From assembly GCA_036365455.1 (NCBI GenBank), contig JAWQUS010000020.1:4127001-4191000 (forward strand): 64,000 bases of DNA, given 5' to 3'. Made by a program: the position numbers and the translations under genes. The first letter of the stretch is position 1. Each line of letters begins with the position of its first letter. Origin of the DNA: Macrosoma leucophasiata. Taxonomy: Eukaryota > Arthropoda > Insecta > Lepidoptera > Hedylidae. Below are positions 43,073-51,531 of this stretch, in pieces. The notes beneath the pieces were generated by a model. The model saw only the letters and a list, made by a program, of their open reading frames with translations, did no database searches and was not told the origin of the DNA.

Positions 43073-43349
43073 AAATAATGTAAAGAACCAGGCAATAGCG
43101 TCACAAGTACTTATCGGCTAATATAAAAACAAAGTTGCACATTGATAGAATACAGAAATAGAAGGCATAGTCGGAGAAACGCAGGCTTTATTGCAATATT
43201 ACTTACCACCCACACAGAATTGTTGAAGAATTGAAATTCTTATGACGGCTATTTCATCTTGTTTCAATACTTGTTAATAATATATTCCAGAAATAAGTAA
43301 GAGTTGAACATTACTAGGAGTGTTTTTATACTTTATTAAATTTATTTTA

Positions 43350-43480
43350 GTATTTTTTTGATGTAAGGAAGCTGGGAAACAAGCATGCAGCTCACATTGA
43401 TATTAAGTGATCAAAAAAACGGCCATTCGTTGCCACCACAGACCAATCAGCCTTGTTGCCACGAATCTGCATTTTGTTAA
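43350..43480 (-). mobile_element. Retroposon family A, degraded fragment
   Basis: ggaaacaagcatgcagctca and cattgatattaagtgat, then unrelated sequence. Confidence 0.5.
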
Positions 43481-43659
43481 CTGTTAGTTTAACTTCAAAA
43501 AAGCAATATGTACAAATATACGAAATATCATCTATTTCAGTCTACTGTTAGTTCATTCTAAAAAAACCGGTCTCGACTCTAACGAAAAATTGTCACTTTA
43601 AAGCTTAATGAGTCACGAACACTTGACTAAATCCAAAAATGATGTTAGTACACCTCTAA

Positions 43660-44090
43660 CATTTTTAAAAGACCTATCCAACAATATATAGAAAACGAAA
43701 AATAAAATAAATATTTGCGCGTTACATGTATGTAGGGGAGGTACCCTAAATAATTTTATTTTTCATATTTTTGTTCTACCAATTGTCGGCGTGATTAAGG
43801 TGTATATTTGTGCTAAATATTAACCCCCTTATTCATAAACGTATTTTAGCTAAAGTGTTGCTAATCTCTGCTTTGTCTCTTTCTATCCTGCACATTTGAC
43901 AATGCAACTGACAAAGACAAAGCAATCTATAGCTAAAACGTATCTAAAGTACGTTTATGAATAAGGGGGTAAGTCTCTAGTACCAATAGTTTTTGCGCTA
44001 AACCGCGGACGGACAGAAAGACAGACAGACAGACGGACATGGCGAAACTATAAGGGTTCCTTGTTTACTACGAAATCCTAAAAAAGAAAA
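43660..44090 (+). mobile_element. Interspersed family G, copy 1, carrying a MITE
   Basis: gcgcgttacatgtatgtagg, the break at 43821-43972, then aatagtttttgcgctaaacc, an acagac run and aactataagggttccttgtt. Same family, inverted, at 56110-56480 and 63130-63470. Confidence 0.65.
43824..43969. mobile_element. MITE with TAA target duplication (Harbinger-like)
   Basis: Inverted ends cccccttattcataaacgta and its complement tacgtttatgaataaggggg. Flanked by TAA (43821-43823 and 43970-43972), a TWA-type three-base duplication as made by PIF/Harbinger transposases. Comparison with the other family G copies shows the empty site. Confidence 0.85.
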
Positions 44091-44187
44091 ATGGGTATAC
44101 ATTTCGATTCAGAGCTTTCGCTTTATTTCGCACCAATTTTCTTTACATTAGAATTTATTTTTTGCATAAGTACAAACTAACGTAATT

Positions 44188-44430
44188 ACACGCCTGTAAT
44201 CTAAAAGGGATAGGCAGAGGTAAATGCATGCATTCAAGCATATTTTATATGCAAACACCCACGATTCACTGGTTACTTTTTGGCCAATATAGAGCGAGCC
44301 TGTTGACATCTCCGGACACATTACCAACCTCCGAGGTACCTACTGGAAAACTAAATAGCCAAGACCTGGCAATCGAACCCAGGAACCTAGCGTAGTAGTA
44401 GTCGCCTGCTACCTACTGAGGCACTTTCAT
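44188..44430 (-). mobile_element. tRNA-derived SINE family C, antisense full copy
   Basis: Minus-strand head with gtagcaggcgactactacta and ttcctgggttcgattgccag; the tail ends cccttttagattacaggcgt. Confidence 0.75.
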
Positions 44431-44569
44431 CCCATATTTGAGCCCAGGTCGATATTACCTACATAAATTAATCAATGTTTAACCCTGGGTTATGAACTAC
44501 ATTTGGCCAAGACTGCCAAGATTCCTTTAAATCGGTGAATAGTTTAGATTACAAAAATAATATTATTAT

Positions 44570-44900
44570 CTTATATATAACATTCTCGTGTCACGGTGTT
44601 CGAACTTGAACTCCTCCGAAACGGCTGGACCGATTTTAACCAAATTTTGCATGCATATTCAGGAGGTCTGAGAATCGGCCAACATCTATTTTTCATAACA
44701 TTTTTGGACATTTTTTTTTTTAATTTTATAGGGCGATACGAAGTTTGCCGGGACAGCTATCTTATATATAAAATTTCCATGTCACAATGTTAGTTACCGT
44801 ACTCCTCTGAAACGGCTGGACCGATTCTCATGAAACTTTGTGAGCATATTGGGTAGGTCTGAGAATCGGCGATACGAAGTATCGCTATTTATTCCATTGC
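44570..44900 (+). repeat. Interspersed repeat present as two tandem partial units
   Basis: Unit 1 from ttatatataacattctcgtg with cctccgaaacggctggaccg; unit 2 from cttatatataaaatttccat with ctctgaaacggctggaccga. Both contain aggtctgagaatcggc. Typical lepidopteran repeat; class unknown. Confidence 0.65.
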
Positions 44901-45530
44901 ATTGATTTATTTTGATCATAACTTTTCTCAATTGATGAGAAAACCTCAAATCATCTAATACACGGACCAGACCATGGAATTTAAGAATTCAGGCCTAGTC
45001 CTAAGGGCCTACCAAAAGCCAAGGCAGAACTTATAAAGGTATCAATAAATCCCTTCCGGGAACAGCTTAGTCATCTAACACATGGTGCAATCGATTTGAT
45101 TGCATAATACCCTGCATACGACCGCGACACACCGTTCAATACTACCCCTGAATTATTCACCCCCCACGCCATAAGAAGCTAATTTTACCATCGCATTGAC
45201 TGACCGTACCTGACTGCAACATGTCAGACCGTTTAACAAACTAGATACATTGTAAGGGATTGAACGCTTCCCTTTCTAAGGCTTACAAGTGCGCACTTTA
45301 GTGCTAATCTCTAGTGCTTAGGGATTTTGTAGTTCTAACTCAGGTTTCCCTAGGATTACTTGCTAAACTTTCGCATGTTCATTTATCATATTACATAAAC
45401 CCTTGTCTCTTTGTAATGTGATAAATTTACTATATATTATACCAACTGTTTCTAAGCTTGTAATGCTACGGATGGCGAGTTTGCTTTCCGGATCTCATGG
45501 TCGTTTCGTGGTCATATCGCTGTGTTTTTA
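44900..45530. other. Intergenic stretch, nothing recognised
   Basis: No exon, RNA gene or repeat unit was recognised. Confidence 0.35.
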
Positions 45531-45533
45531 AGC

Positions 45534-45817
45534 TTTTTTTAATATGTAATGAAGGTGGCAAAGAAACAGCAGTTCACATGGATGTTAAGTGATGATTGCA
45601 GCCTATAGACACACACACGAAGACCAAGGTCAAAATGCAGATGCATTACCACTCCTGAGGCTTAAGGTGTTATGCCTCTGTGCCGGAAAATACAGGGCCG
45701 TATATTGGCCTGACCGGAACACGATAGTGCTGAACACAACACTTTTGCGTCAAGTAAATTAGGTAATGCGGTGGTGCCCACGCCCGCGAGCTCCGTCACT
45801 GGAGCTCTACCACCAGT
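45534..45817 (-). mobile_element. Retroposon family A, full copy
   Basis: From the T tract and atgtaatgaaggtggcaaag to gagctctaccaccagt. Confidence 0.9.
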
Positions 45818-46196
45818 AATATAATAACTGCATTTTGCCACATTCGTTACATAAATGAACACACATTAAAAAACAAAGATCCGGACGAATTAAGAACCTT
45901 CTCCTTTTTTTGAAGTCGGTTAATACAAAACTGTATCTATCTCTGCTCATTCCATCGTGCAAATATAAACAATGATATTTGTGACATTTAACGGCGTGAC
46001 GTGTAGTATTTTGCATTACAGATCTATATCGTATATCTGATTCAGAAATGATCGATGCCAGCTTTGATCACGGTCGGTGGCTCGGAAACCGATGTCCTGT
46101 GATCTTTGATAGGATATTGTCATTAACATTACAATAGTTATAAATATAGTTTGACGTTATTCCGTACGCAGAACCTTCCTTGTATTGTATACATAG

Positions 46197-46386
46197 GTAC
46201 CTACTAATATTATAAATGCGAAAGTAACTCTGTCTGTCTGTCTGTTGCCTTTTCACGTCCAAACAGCTGAACCGATTTTAATGAAATTTGGTACAGAGAT
46301 AGAGCTGACTTTGAGAAAGAACAAAAGCTTCTTAGTTATTTATAAAACGACTACCACGCGGGCGAAGTCGCGGGCAACAGATAGTG
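46197..46386 (+). mobile_element. Helitron-like repeat (family D), copy 3
   Basis: actaatattataaatgcgaa, GTCTGTCTGTCTGT, ccttttcacgtccaaacagc, ttgagaaagaac and the terminal GC hairpin cgcgggcgaagtcgcggg. Confidence 0.65.
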
Positions 46387-46712
46387 TAAAATATATAATT
46401 ATAAAGTACATATATATTATTATTACATTCATGCATTTACGCTACACACTACACTAATTGGGCAAGTACCACTTTTCTTTAAATATTAAAAAGATTTTCT
46501 ACTTGACAATTATACCAGTAAAAAATGCCAGTCAAATAATAATTGACGACTGCATTGGCAAAATAACTTTAATTATTATAAATCAGATGTGGCAACACAC
46601 CATTGCACCATGCAATAATCACCATTATATATTATTACATTATGGATATGATGAAGCTATCTGTGAATTTTCGGTTCTAGTTTCAGGCACAGAAGTAAAT
46701 GATTATAAGACT

Positions 46713-46799
46713 AAGCCTGGGTTGCACCACGATATTTGTTAAAGTTAAAGTAATTTTAACATTTTAACTTTAGCAAAGATCGTGGTGCAACCCAGGTTT
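46713..46799. mobile_element. Short hairpin MITE
   Basis: Arms aagcctgggttgcaccacga(t) and (a)tcgtggtgcaacccagg are complements around an AT-rich centre. Half of the same unit is at 13034. Confidence 0.8.
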
Positions 46800-46800
46800 A

Positions 46801-47005
46801 GGCTACTCGCCCACGTCAGGCAATCGCAGGCAATCGGTGACCGATTTTTTTAGGAGACAAATAGAACGTACTGATAGTCATAGTAAAACGAACCGAGTTT
46901 ATGTAGGATGTGTGCGTTGCACTATTATTACTATCAGGAGGTTCTATTTTTCTCCTACAAAAATCGGAAAAATCGGTCACAGATTGCCTGGCGTGGGCGA
47001 GTAGA
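46801..47005. mobile_element. MITE of about 205 bp, adjacent to the previous one
   Basis: Ends ggctactcgcccacgtcagg and cctggcgtgggcgagtag are inverted repeats; similarity of the arms extends inwards for about 85 bases (aatcggt, ctcctacaaaaatcgg, gtactatca type). It starts within two bases of the end of the 46713-46799 MITE. Confidence 0.75.
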
Positions 47006-47223
47006 ACATAAAGAAAAACGCGTCAGTCAGCATCAGTTGCACCAGTGGCAATGCATTAAAAAATGTACTAAAAAAGCATACGAACTGGATGTTTGTTTAC
47101 CACGTTAATTAAGTGAATATGTAGCCTATAAACATCTGCAATTTCGCATACTTAATATACGAATTATGTCTGCACACAAAATATACAAAATACTTAAATA
47201 TGTGACCACAATGTAGATATTTA

Positions 47224-47265
47224 GAATATATAAAGGTAAAGCTGAAGCTTTACCTTTATATATTC
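47224..47265. repeat. 42-bp palindrome
   Basis: Twenty-base arms gaatatataaaggtaaagct and agctttacctttatatattc separated by only two bases. No function is apparent. Confidence 0.9.
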
Positions 47266-47385
47266 ATATAAAGAGAGAAGCATTTCATAAATGGTATTAA
47301 TGGAGTTAAATTATAATTACATACGATAGGTACTACTAATACACAACATGAAAAATAACTAATTAAAATATTTCTTCTTTCACAG

Positions 47386-47523
47386 ATTACGTATGTGCGT
47401 CATCTCCTACGAGCTACTTCCGAAGACATCGACGATGGACATTGCGTAGTCAAAACATTTTTTGTTCTCTTTTATCGAAACGACAGTTGGCAATATGGTC
47501 TTTTGAAAGAATGTACAGTGTAA
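47386..47523 (+). CDS. Candidate 3'-terminal exon, unidentified gene
   Basis: A strong acceptor (tttcttctttcacag, ending 47385) opens 45 sense codons ending in TAA at 47521. The peptide starts ITYVRHLLRATSEDIDDGH and ends NDSWQYGLLKECTV. An AATAAA signal follows at 47555-47560. Acceptor, open frame, stop and poly-A signal together look like a terminal exon of a + strand gene whose other exons were not found. The frame was not recognised. Other frames are also partly open (for example MCVISYELLPKTSTMDIA), and none splices in phase to the activin exon at 47825. Could be chance. Confidence 0.3.
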   Translation: MTYVRHLLRATSEDIDDGHCVVKTFFVLFYRNDSWQYGLLKECTV

Positions 47524-47824
47524 ACTATCCCTAAAACTTTAGGTAATGTTACAAAATAAAGCTGGTGTACACGCGGCAACGCAACCGCGACTCGGCCCGT
47601 GTGCACAGCGAGCAATTAAGCGCAGTGCACATGGGACGACAACGGACGCGTAGCCTACAGCCATGGGCACCAAACGCGTGAACCCAGCCGAACCTGCCCC
47701 TTCCATCCTGTGACCTTATTGCAACTGTTGCATAGATCATTTCGCCATAGGTAGGGAACGCAGGGCGTAGTCTAGAGAAGCTGGGCGAGTGAGTGAGAAA
47801 CTTGACTGTTGGCCTTTTGAACAG

Positions 47825-48031
47825 GAGAGACGTTGAATGGACAGCGTCTGATCGAATTCCGGCTGGGACCCGAGGCGGAGTCCGAGCAGGGGCTGTCGGT
47901 GGCGGCGGCGGAGCTGATGGTGCGCGCGGAGACGGCGCCCCGGGCGCGCAGACTCCGGTACACGCTGTGGGCCTTTACAGTCCACGGGAACTCCAGCGTT
48001 GGAGAGCTTGCCGGCGCGACAGAAGCGGGCG
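47825..48031 (+). CDS. Activin-type TGF-beta ligand, prodomain exon
   Basis: Internal exon of a secreted activin-class ligand. Acceptor ggccttttgaacag ends at 47824; donor ggcg|gtttgt at 48032, phase 1. The frame reads ETLNGQRLIEFRLG, then SVAAAELMVRAE and RRLRYTLWAFTVHG. This is the beta-strand pattern of the TGF-beta propeptide (arm domain), which holds the mature dimer latent and assists folding in the secretory pathway. Earlier exons with the signal peptide were not found; the TATA promoter at 31055 is one possible source of the leader. GC content is very high compared with the surroundings. An overlapping + frame and two minus frames are open only because of this composition. Confidence 0.8.
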
Positions 48032-48333
48032 GTTTGTGTTTTGTTTGTATGTAGTTAAGCTAGCCTTCAAACATTTTGACTGGGTTTCTATGCAGATTAA
48101 AAAATCACAGAAAAATCTCCGCATTAACTTGCCAGCTTTTTTAAAGGCGTAAAATGAACTAAGTAACTTTCTGATCTTCTTAATTCAGAACCGTCACTAA
48201 GAACATCTTCATATCCTCAGAGAGGATCTGACGATTATTTTCTTGATTATAATTTAACTACGCTGTTTAACAAATAAATGAATATCAAAAATATTTTATT
48301 TATAGTTTACGCGTGGATAAGCCATCCACAGAG

Positions 48334-48537
48334 TTAGAGCTCCTTCACGTTAGGTTGTAAGCAACGCGGCAGTAGTAGCTAACTGTCGCGTGACAGTTTT
48401 TGGCGTAGGGGCACACGAACAAGCGCACGGTTGCGCGGCAGCTCTGTGCGATCGGTTCGAGCCCTAATTGCAAAGGGACCTGCTGCTGGCGCGCGTTTTC
48501 AACGCACTGCTCGCAACCTAATATGAAGGACCTCTTA
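48334..48537. mobile_element. MITE in the activin-like gene intron
   Basis: Ends gagctccttcacgttaggtt and (inverted) aacctaatatgaaggacctc match at about 16 of 20 positions. GC-rich interior, about 200 bp. It lies in the intron between the two prodomain exons. Confidence 0.65.
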
Positions 48538-48628
48538 ATCTATGACTAACTGTCAACTAAACTCTTACAGAAAACTTAGCTAAATCTGTGAGTCAGGGTT
48601 CTTATACCCTGTATTATTATCATCCCAG

Positions 48629-48999
48629 GCGGGGCGAGTTCCGGCCGCGGCTGGCAACGCCTAGACGTGACGCACGCGGCGCGCCGCTGGGCTGCCGCCG
48701 GCGCACACGGCCCTCTGCGTCTGCTGCTAGATTGCAGCGGATGTGCGGGCCGCGTGCGGCTGCGGCTGGGCGGCGCGGCCGCGGCCCGCCCTCTGCTGCG
48801 GCTGCGGCTCACCCCCCGCGCGCCCCGCCGCCGCCGCGCCCTCGACTGCGACGCCGCCGCCCGAGGGCGATGCTGTCGCCAAACTTACTACGTGAGCTTC
48901 CGCGCGCTCGGCTGGGACGACTGGATCGTCGCGCCGGAGGGCTACTACGCTAATTACTGCCGTGGCGCGTGCGAGCCCTTCCTTAACTACCATTCGCAG
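48629..48999 (+). CDS. Activin-type TGF-beta ligand, prodomain end and mature start
   Basis: Acceptor attatcatcccag ends at 48628; phase 1 to 0; donor tcgcag|gtgagt at 49000. The frame reads [14 protein letters not shown], the usual end of a TGF-beta propeptide, then an Arg/Ala/Leu-rich linker and the furin-type site RAPRRRR. The mature domain follows: [30 protein letters not shown] and [11 protein letters not shown]. The LDC...RCC cysteines are those specific to activins, inhibins and TGF-betas (nine-cysteine class) and absent from BMPs. The exon is extremely GC-rich (codons ending G/C almost throughout) in an AT-rich region. Confidence 0.9.
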
Positions 49000-49530
49000 G
49001 TGAGTTATCCTGGAAACAAATAATCAGATGCGTCCGTGAGCCGCGATTAGTAAATATGCATATCCGTGAAACATCCATGAGTCACCCAGCCATCTGGTCA
49101 GACGGCTTTCGGAATCCTAATCACACAAGGATACGTCCACAACTTAGTAAATTCAATAGCATGCTATACAAATGTACATACCATGTAGATCATGTTAGTC
49201 AGCGAAGGCTTACAGATGCGTCCAATAGTTCGCTCCCAGCTTCATACATAGTCGAAAGTCAGGACTCTCAGGACATATCTTTTCGCTTCTATTTGGTTCT
49301 TCCATTCCAGAGTCAATTGAATATTTTCAAAAGTAAATTGGAAACTATTGATGTGCATCCTATGTGCATTTTATATTAATGTGGGAGATGAATGAAATAA
49401 CGCAATGCCACCCACATTGCGCAATGTTTCCATATAAATTCGTATTGGCTGATCCGATTTTCATCATGACCTAATCTGTCATAACGTGCCAAATAGTATT
49501 ATGAAGGAGTTCATACGGTATATACGGCAG

Positions 49531-49677
49531 GTGGTGGAGGCAGCGCGGCTGGAACGCGCGGCGTGTTGCGCGCCCGTGCGATTCTCCGCGCTCTCGCTCA
49601 TCTACTTCGGCGCCGACTCCAACATCATCAAACGCGACCTACCCGAGATGGTCGTCGAGGAGTGCGACTGCCCGTAG
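49531..49677 (+). CDS. Activin-type TGF-beta ligand, final exon
   Basis: Acceptor tatacggcag ends at 49530, phase 0; stop TAG at 49675. The 48 codons read VVEAARLERAACCAPVRFSA, IYFGADSNIIKRDLPEM and VVEECDCP. With the previous exon the mature peptide is about 102 residues with nine cysteines and the activin C-terminus CxCP. The segment between CRGAC and AACC is only 20 residues, shorter than the 30-35 usual in vertebrate activins and BMPs, so the helix/wrist region that contacts type I receptors is compact. Best match by memory is insect Activin-beta; dawdle-type ligands are the alternative. A poly-A signal AATAAA is at 50043. Confidence 0.9.
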   Translation: MVEAARLERAACCAPVRFSALSLIYFGADSNIIKRDLPEMVVEECDCP

Positions 49678-50042
49678 CGGCCTGTACATAGCCTGCGCCC
49701 CGCGTCGCCCCGCCCCGCTCACCGCTTACGCTCGAAACCGATTTAATCCGAATCGATTATAAATAATATTCTCGACTTGTGTAATATTTTGTTCCTCGCG
49801 TTCGAAAGACTATATCCTAAAATCGATATCTCGGCCATTCGCGCTCGGATTGCGATCTTCCCTAGGGTTTTGCGCGTGTAAGAATGTAGTTTCAACCTTC
49901 GCAAGATCCTGGGCCTGTTTGTTACGATCGCAGTGCCGTGTGCGAATGGCCTAATAATTTAATACGCCGTTTTCTTTCACCCCGTTTGGTGATCGCTTGT
50001 AATTATTGTAAACTGTATTATAATAATTATTATAATTATAAA

Positions 50043-50048
50043 AATAAA
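50043..50048 (+). terminator. Poly-A signal of the activin-like gene
   Basis: AATAAA about 366 bases after the stop codon, in a suddenly AT-rich stretch. It is the first clear signal downstream. Confidence 0.55.
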
Positions 50049-50237
50049 TCAACTTTTTCATAATTATTACCACCTCTTTGATTTTTGATCATTTTCAGCG
50101 AAGAAATAATAATTCATCTCGCCTAATTCACCAAACGTCGGCGTATCGACAGCTGGTCGACAACCGTCGTCGGCCCCGTCGATAGGTCGCACGCCTGTCG
50201 TCAACTGAATGCCACTGTCTTTACGAACCCTGAGCCT

Positions 50238-50534
50238 GAAAGCGTAGTTTTCACTAGTGCAGTGCTAGAAAAGAAAAAAGTTTTCGTTATCATCTTGAAT
50301 GCCGTATCTAGTCATTATAAAAGAAACATTGATCTGCAAAATTACGCGTGAGTGCGTTTTCTGTGCAGGTATTGCATTACTGAAAGCGTAGTTTTCACTA
50401 GTGCAATGCTAGAAAAGAAAAAAGTTTTCGATATCATCTTGAATGCCGTAGCCATTATAAAAGTCATTATAAAAGAAACATTGATCTACAAAATTACGCG
50501 TCAGTGCGTTTTCTGTGTAGGTATTGCATTACGC
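50238..50534 (+). repeat. Tandem duplication, two units of about 147 bp
   Basis: Unit 1 (50238-50381) and unit 2 (50382-50534) share gaaagcgtagttttcactag, ctagaaaagaaaaaagtttt, catcttgaatgccgta, aaattacgcgt and aggtattgcattac. Unit 2 has an extra cattataaaagt repeat. It lies about 0.6 kb after the activin-like stop codon. Confidence 0.85.
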
Positions 50535-50582
50535 GTGTTTTAATACAAAGAGAGATACTTTTTTGCCACTTAAAAACACTCA

Positions 50583-50740
50583 GGGTGAGAATCACAGACC
50601 GCACTAGGACTTTACTTTCTGCAAAGTATGCTTAGAACTGTCAGTAAAGTATGAGATTTGATCTATGGACTTCACAGTACTTTGCCACAGATGGTACTTT
50701 GCTGAAAGTAAAGTCGTAGTGCGGTCTGTGAATTTCACCC
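50583..50740. mobile_element. MITE with TCA target duplication
   Basis: 158 bp with inverted ends gggtgagaatcacagaccgc and gcggtctgtgaatttcaccc. Flanked by TCA (50580-50582 and 50741-50743). A three-base TNA duplication and GGG-starting ends suggest the PIF/Harbinger group. Confidence 0.8.
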
Positions 50741-51044
50741 TCAGTCCCGCGCTACGTTGCGTGAAGCGGCGCGGGCGCGACCACCAAAAGTACAATGCAA
50801 AGAAAAGAAAAGGAAAAAGAAAAGTGTAGTAGTATCCTGTAGTTTGTAATTTGAAGACATCTACTAAGACATCTACTCGAAAATAAATAGGAGTGTTTCA
50901 GTTATATGGTTATGTATGGCTCCATAATTTCAGTCACGTATTTAATTTCAGGTAGAGTAGTAGAAGTTTCGAGAATACGGAGGACGGTAAATTTTCGTCT
51001 ATTTTTTATATATTTTTCAAAACTACTTACATAAATATAGTATC

Positions 51045-51399
51045 ATGAAACAACTTCGAGACGTGGCTAGCTTTGACACTTTAAAATGCGTTTATTTTGC
51101 CCTATGCCAATCGCTCTTAACCTACTGTATCACTTGTTGGGGGAACGCTACCAAAACCTCTCTTATTCCTGTTGAAAGAGCACAGCGCTCAATCTTGAAG
51201 GTCATGTTGAAGCGTCCGTTTAAATATTCTACGACTGATGTTTACAGGGAGAGTGGAGTTTTGAACGTAAGACAACTCTTCATTCTTAAAATCACTCTTT
51301 CTGTTCACAAGTATCTTCTAACGTCGGCAAATTATGAAGAATTGACTAAACGCAGGGTGTACCGTTTACCTTATCCTTCCGTCAAATCCCGTTTTGCAC
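51045..51399 (+). pseudogene. LINE reverse transcriptase C-terminal part, first half
   Basis: Encodes the C-terminal part of a jockey/CR1-type LINE protein: FALCQSLLTYCITCWGNA, the usual end of the RT thumb region, then VERAQRSILKVML and NVRQLFILK. The catalytic FADD part is missing (5' truncation). The frame is cut after KSRFA by the LTR element and resumes in phase at 54404. Non-LTR elements of this type copy themselves by target-primed reverse transcription. Confidence 0.85.
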
Positions 51400-51531
51400 T
51401 GTAAAGGTTAATATGTAAAAAACGACTGTTCCAGTTGAAGGTTCGATTTATTGTCCTTTAATATAATTGTTTAACATACGTTGGTACAATATTAGGAGAG
51501 TGTGTGCATGTATGACGTAGTACACACTACA
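51400..51531 (-). repeat. 3' LTR (element orientation minus)
   Basis: 132 bp, TG...CA ends, identical to 54268-54399. On the minus strand it contains AATAAA in ggacaataaatcgaacc. Confidence 0.95.

Noticed and set aside
47737..48152. Alternative + and - frames over the prodomain exon
   Set aside because: They lack family similarity and run through the splice donor; shadows of the true frame.
48576..48993. Minus-strand Arg/Ala-rich proteins opposite the activin-like exon
   Set aside because: Open only because of the extreme GC content; the + strand frame carries the conserved family residues and splice sites.
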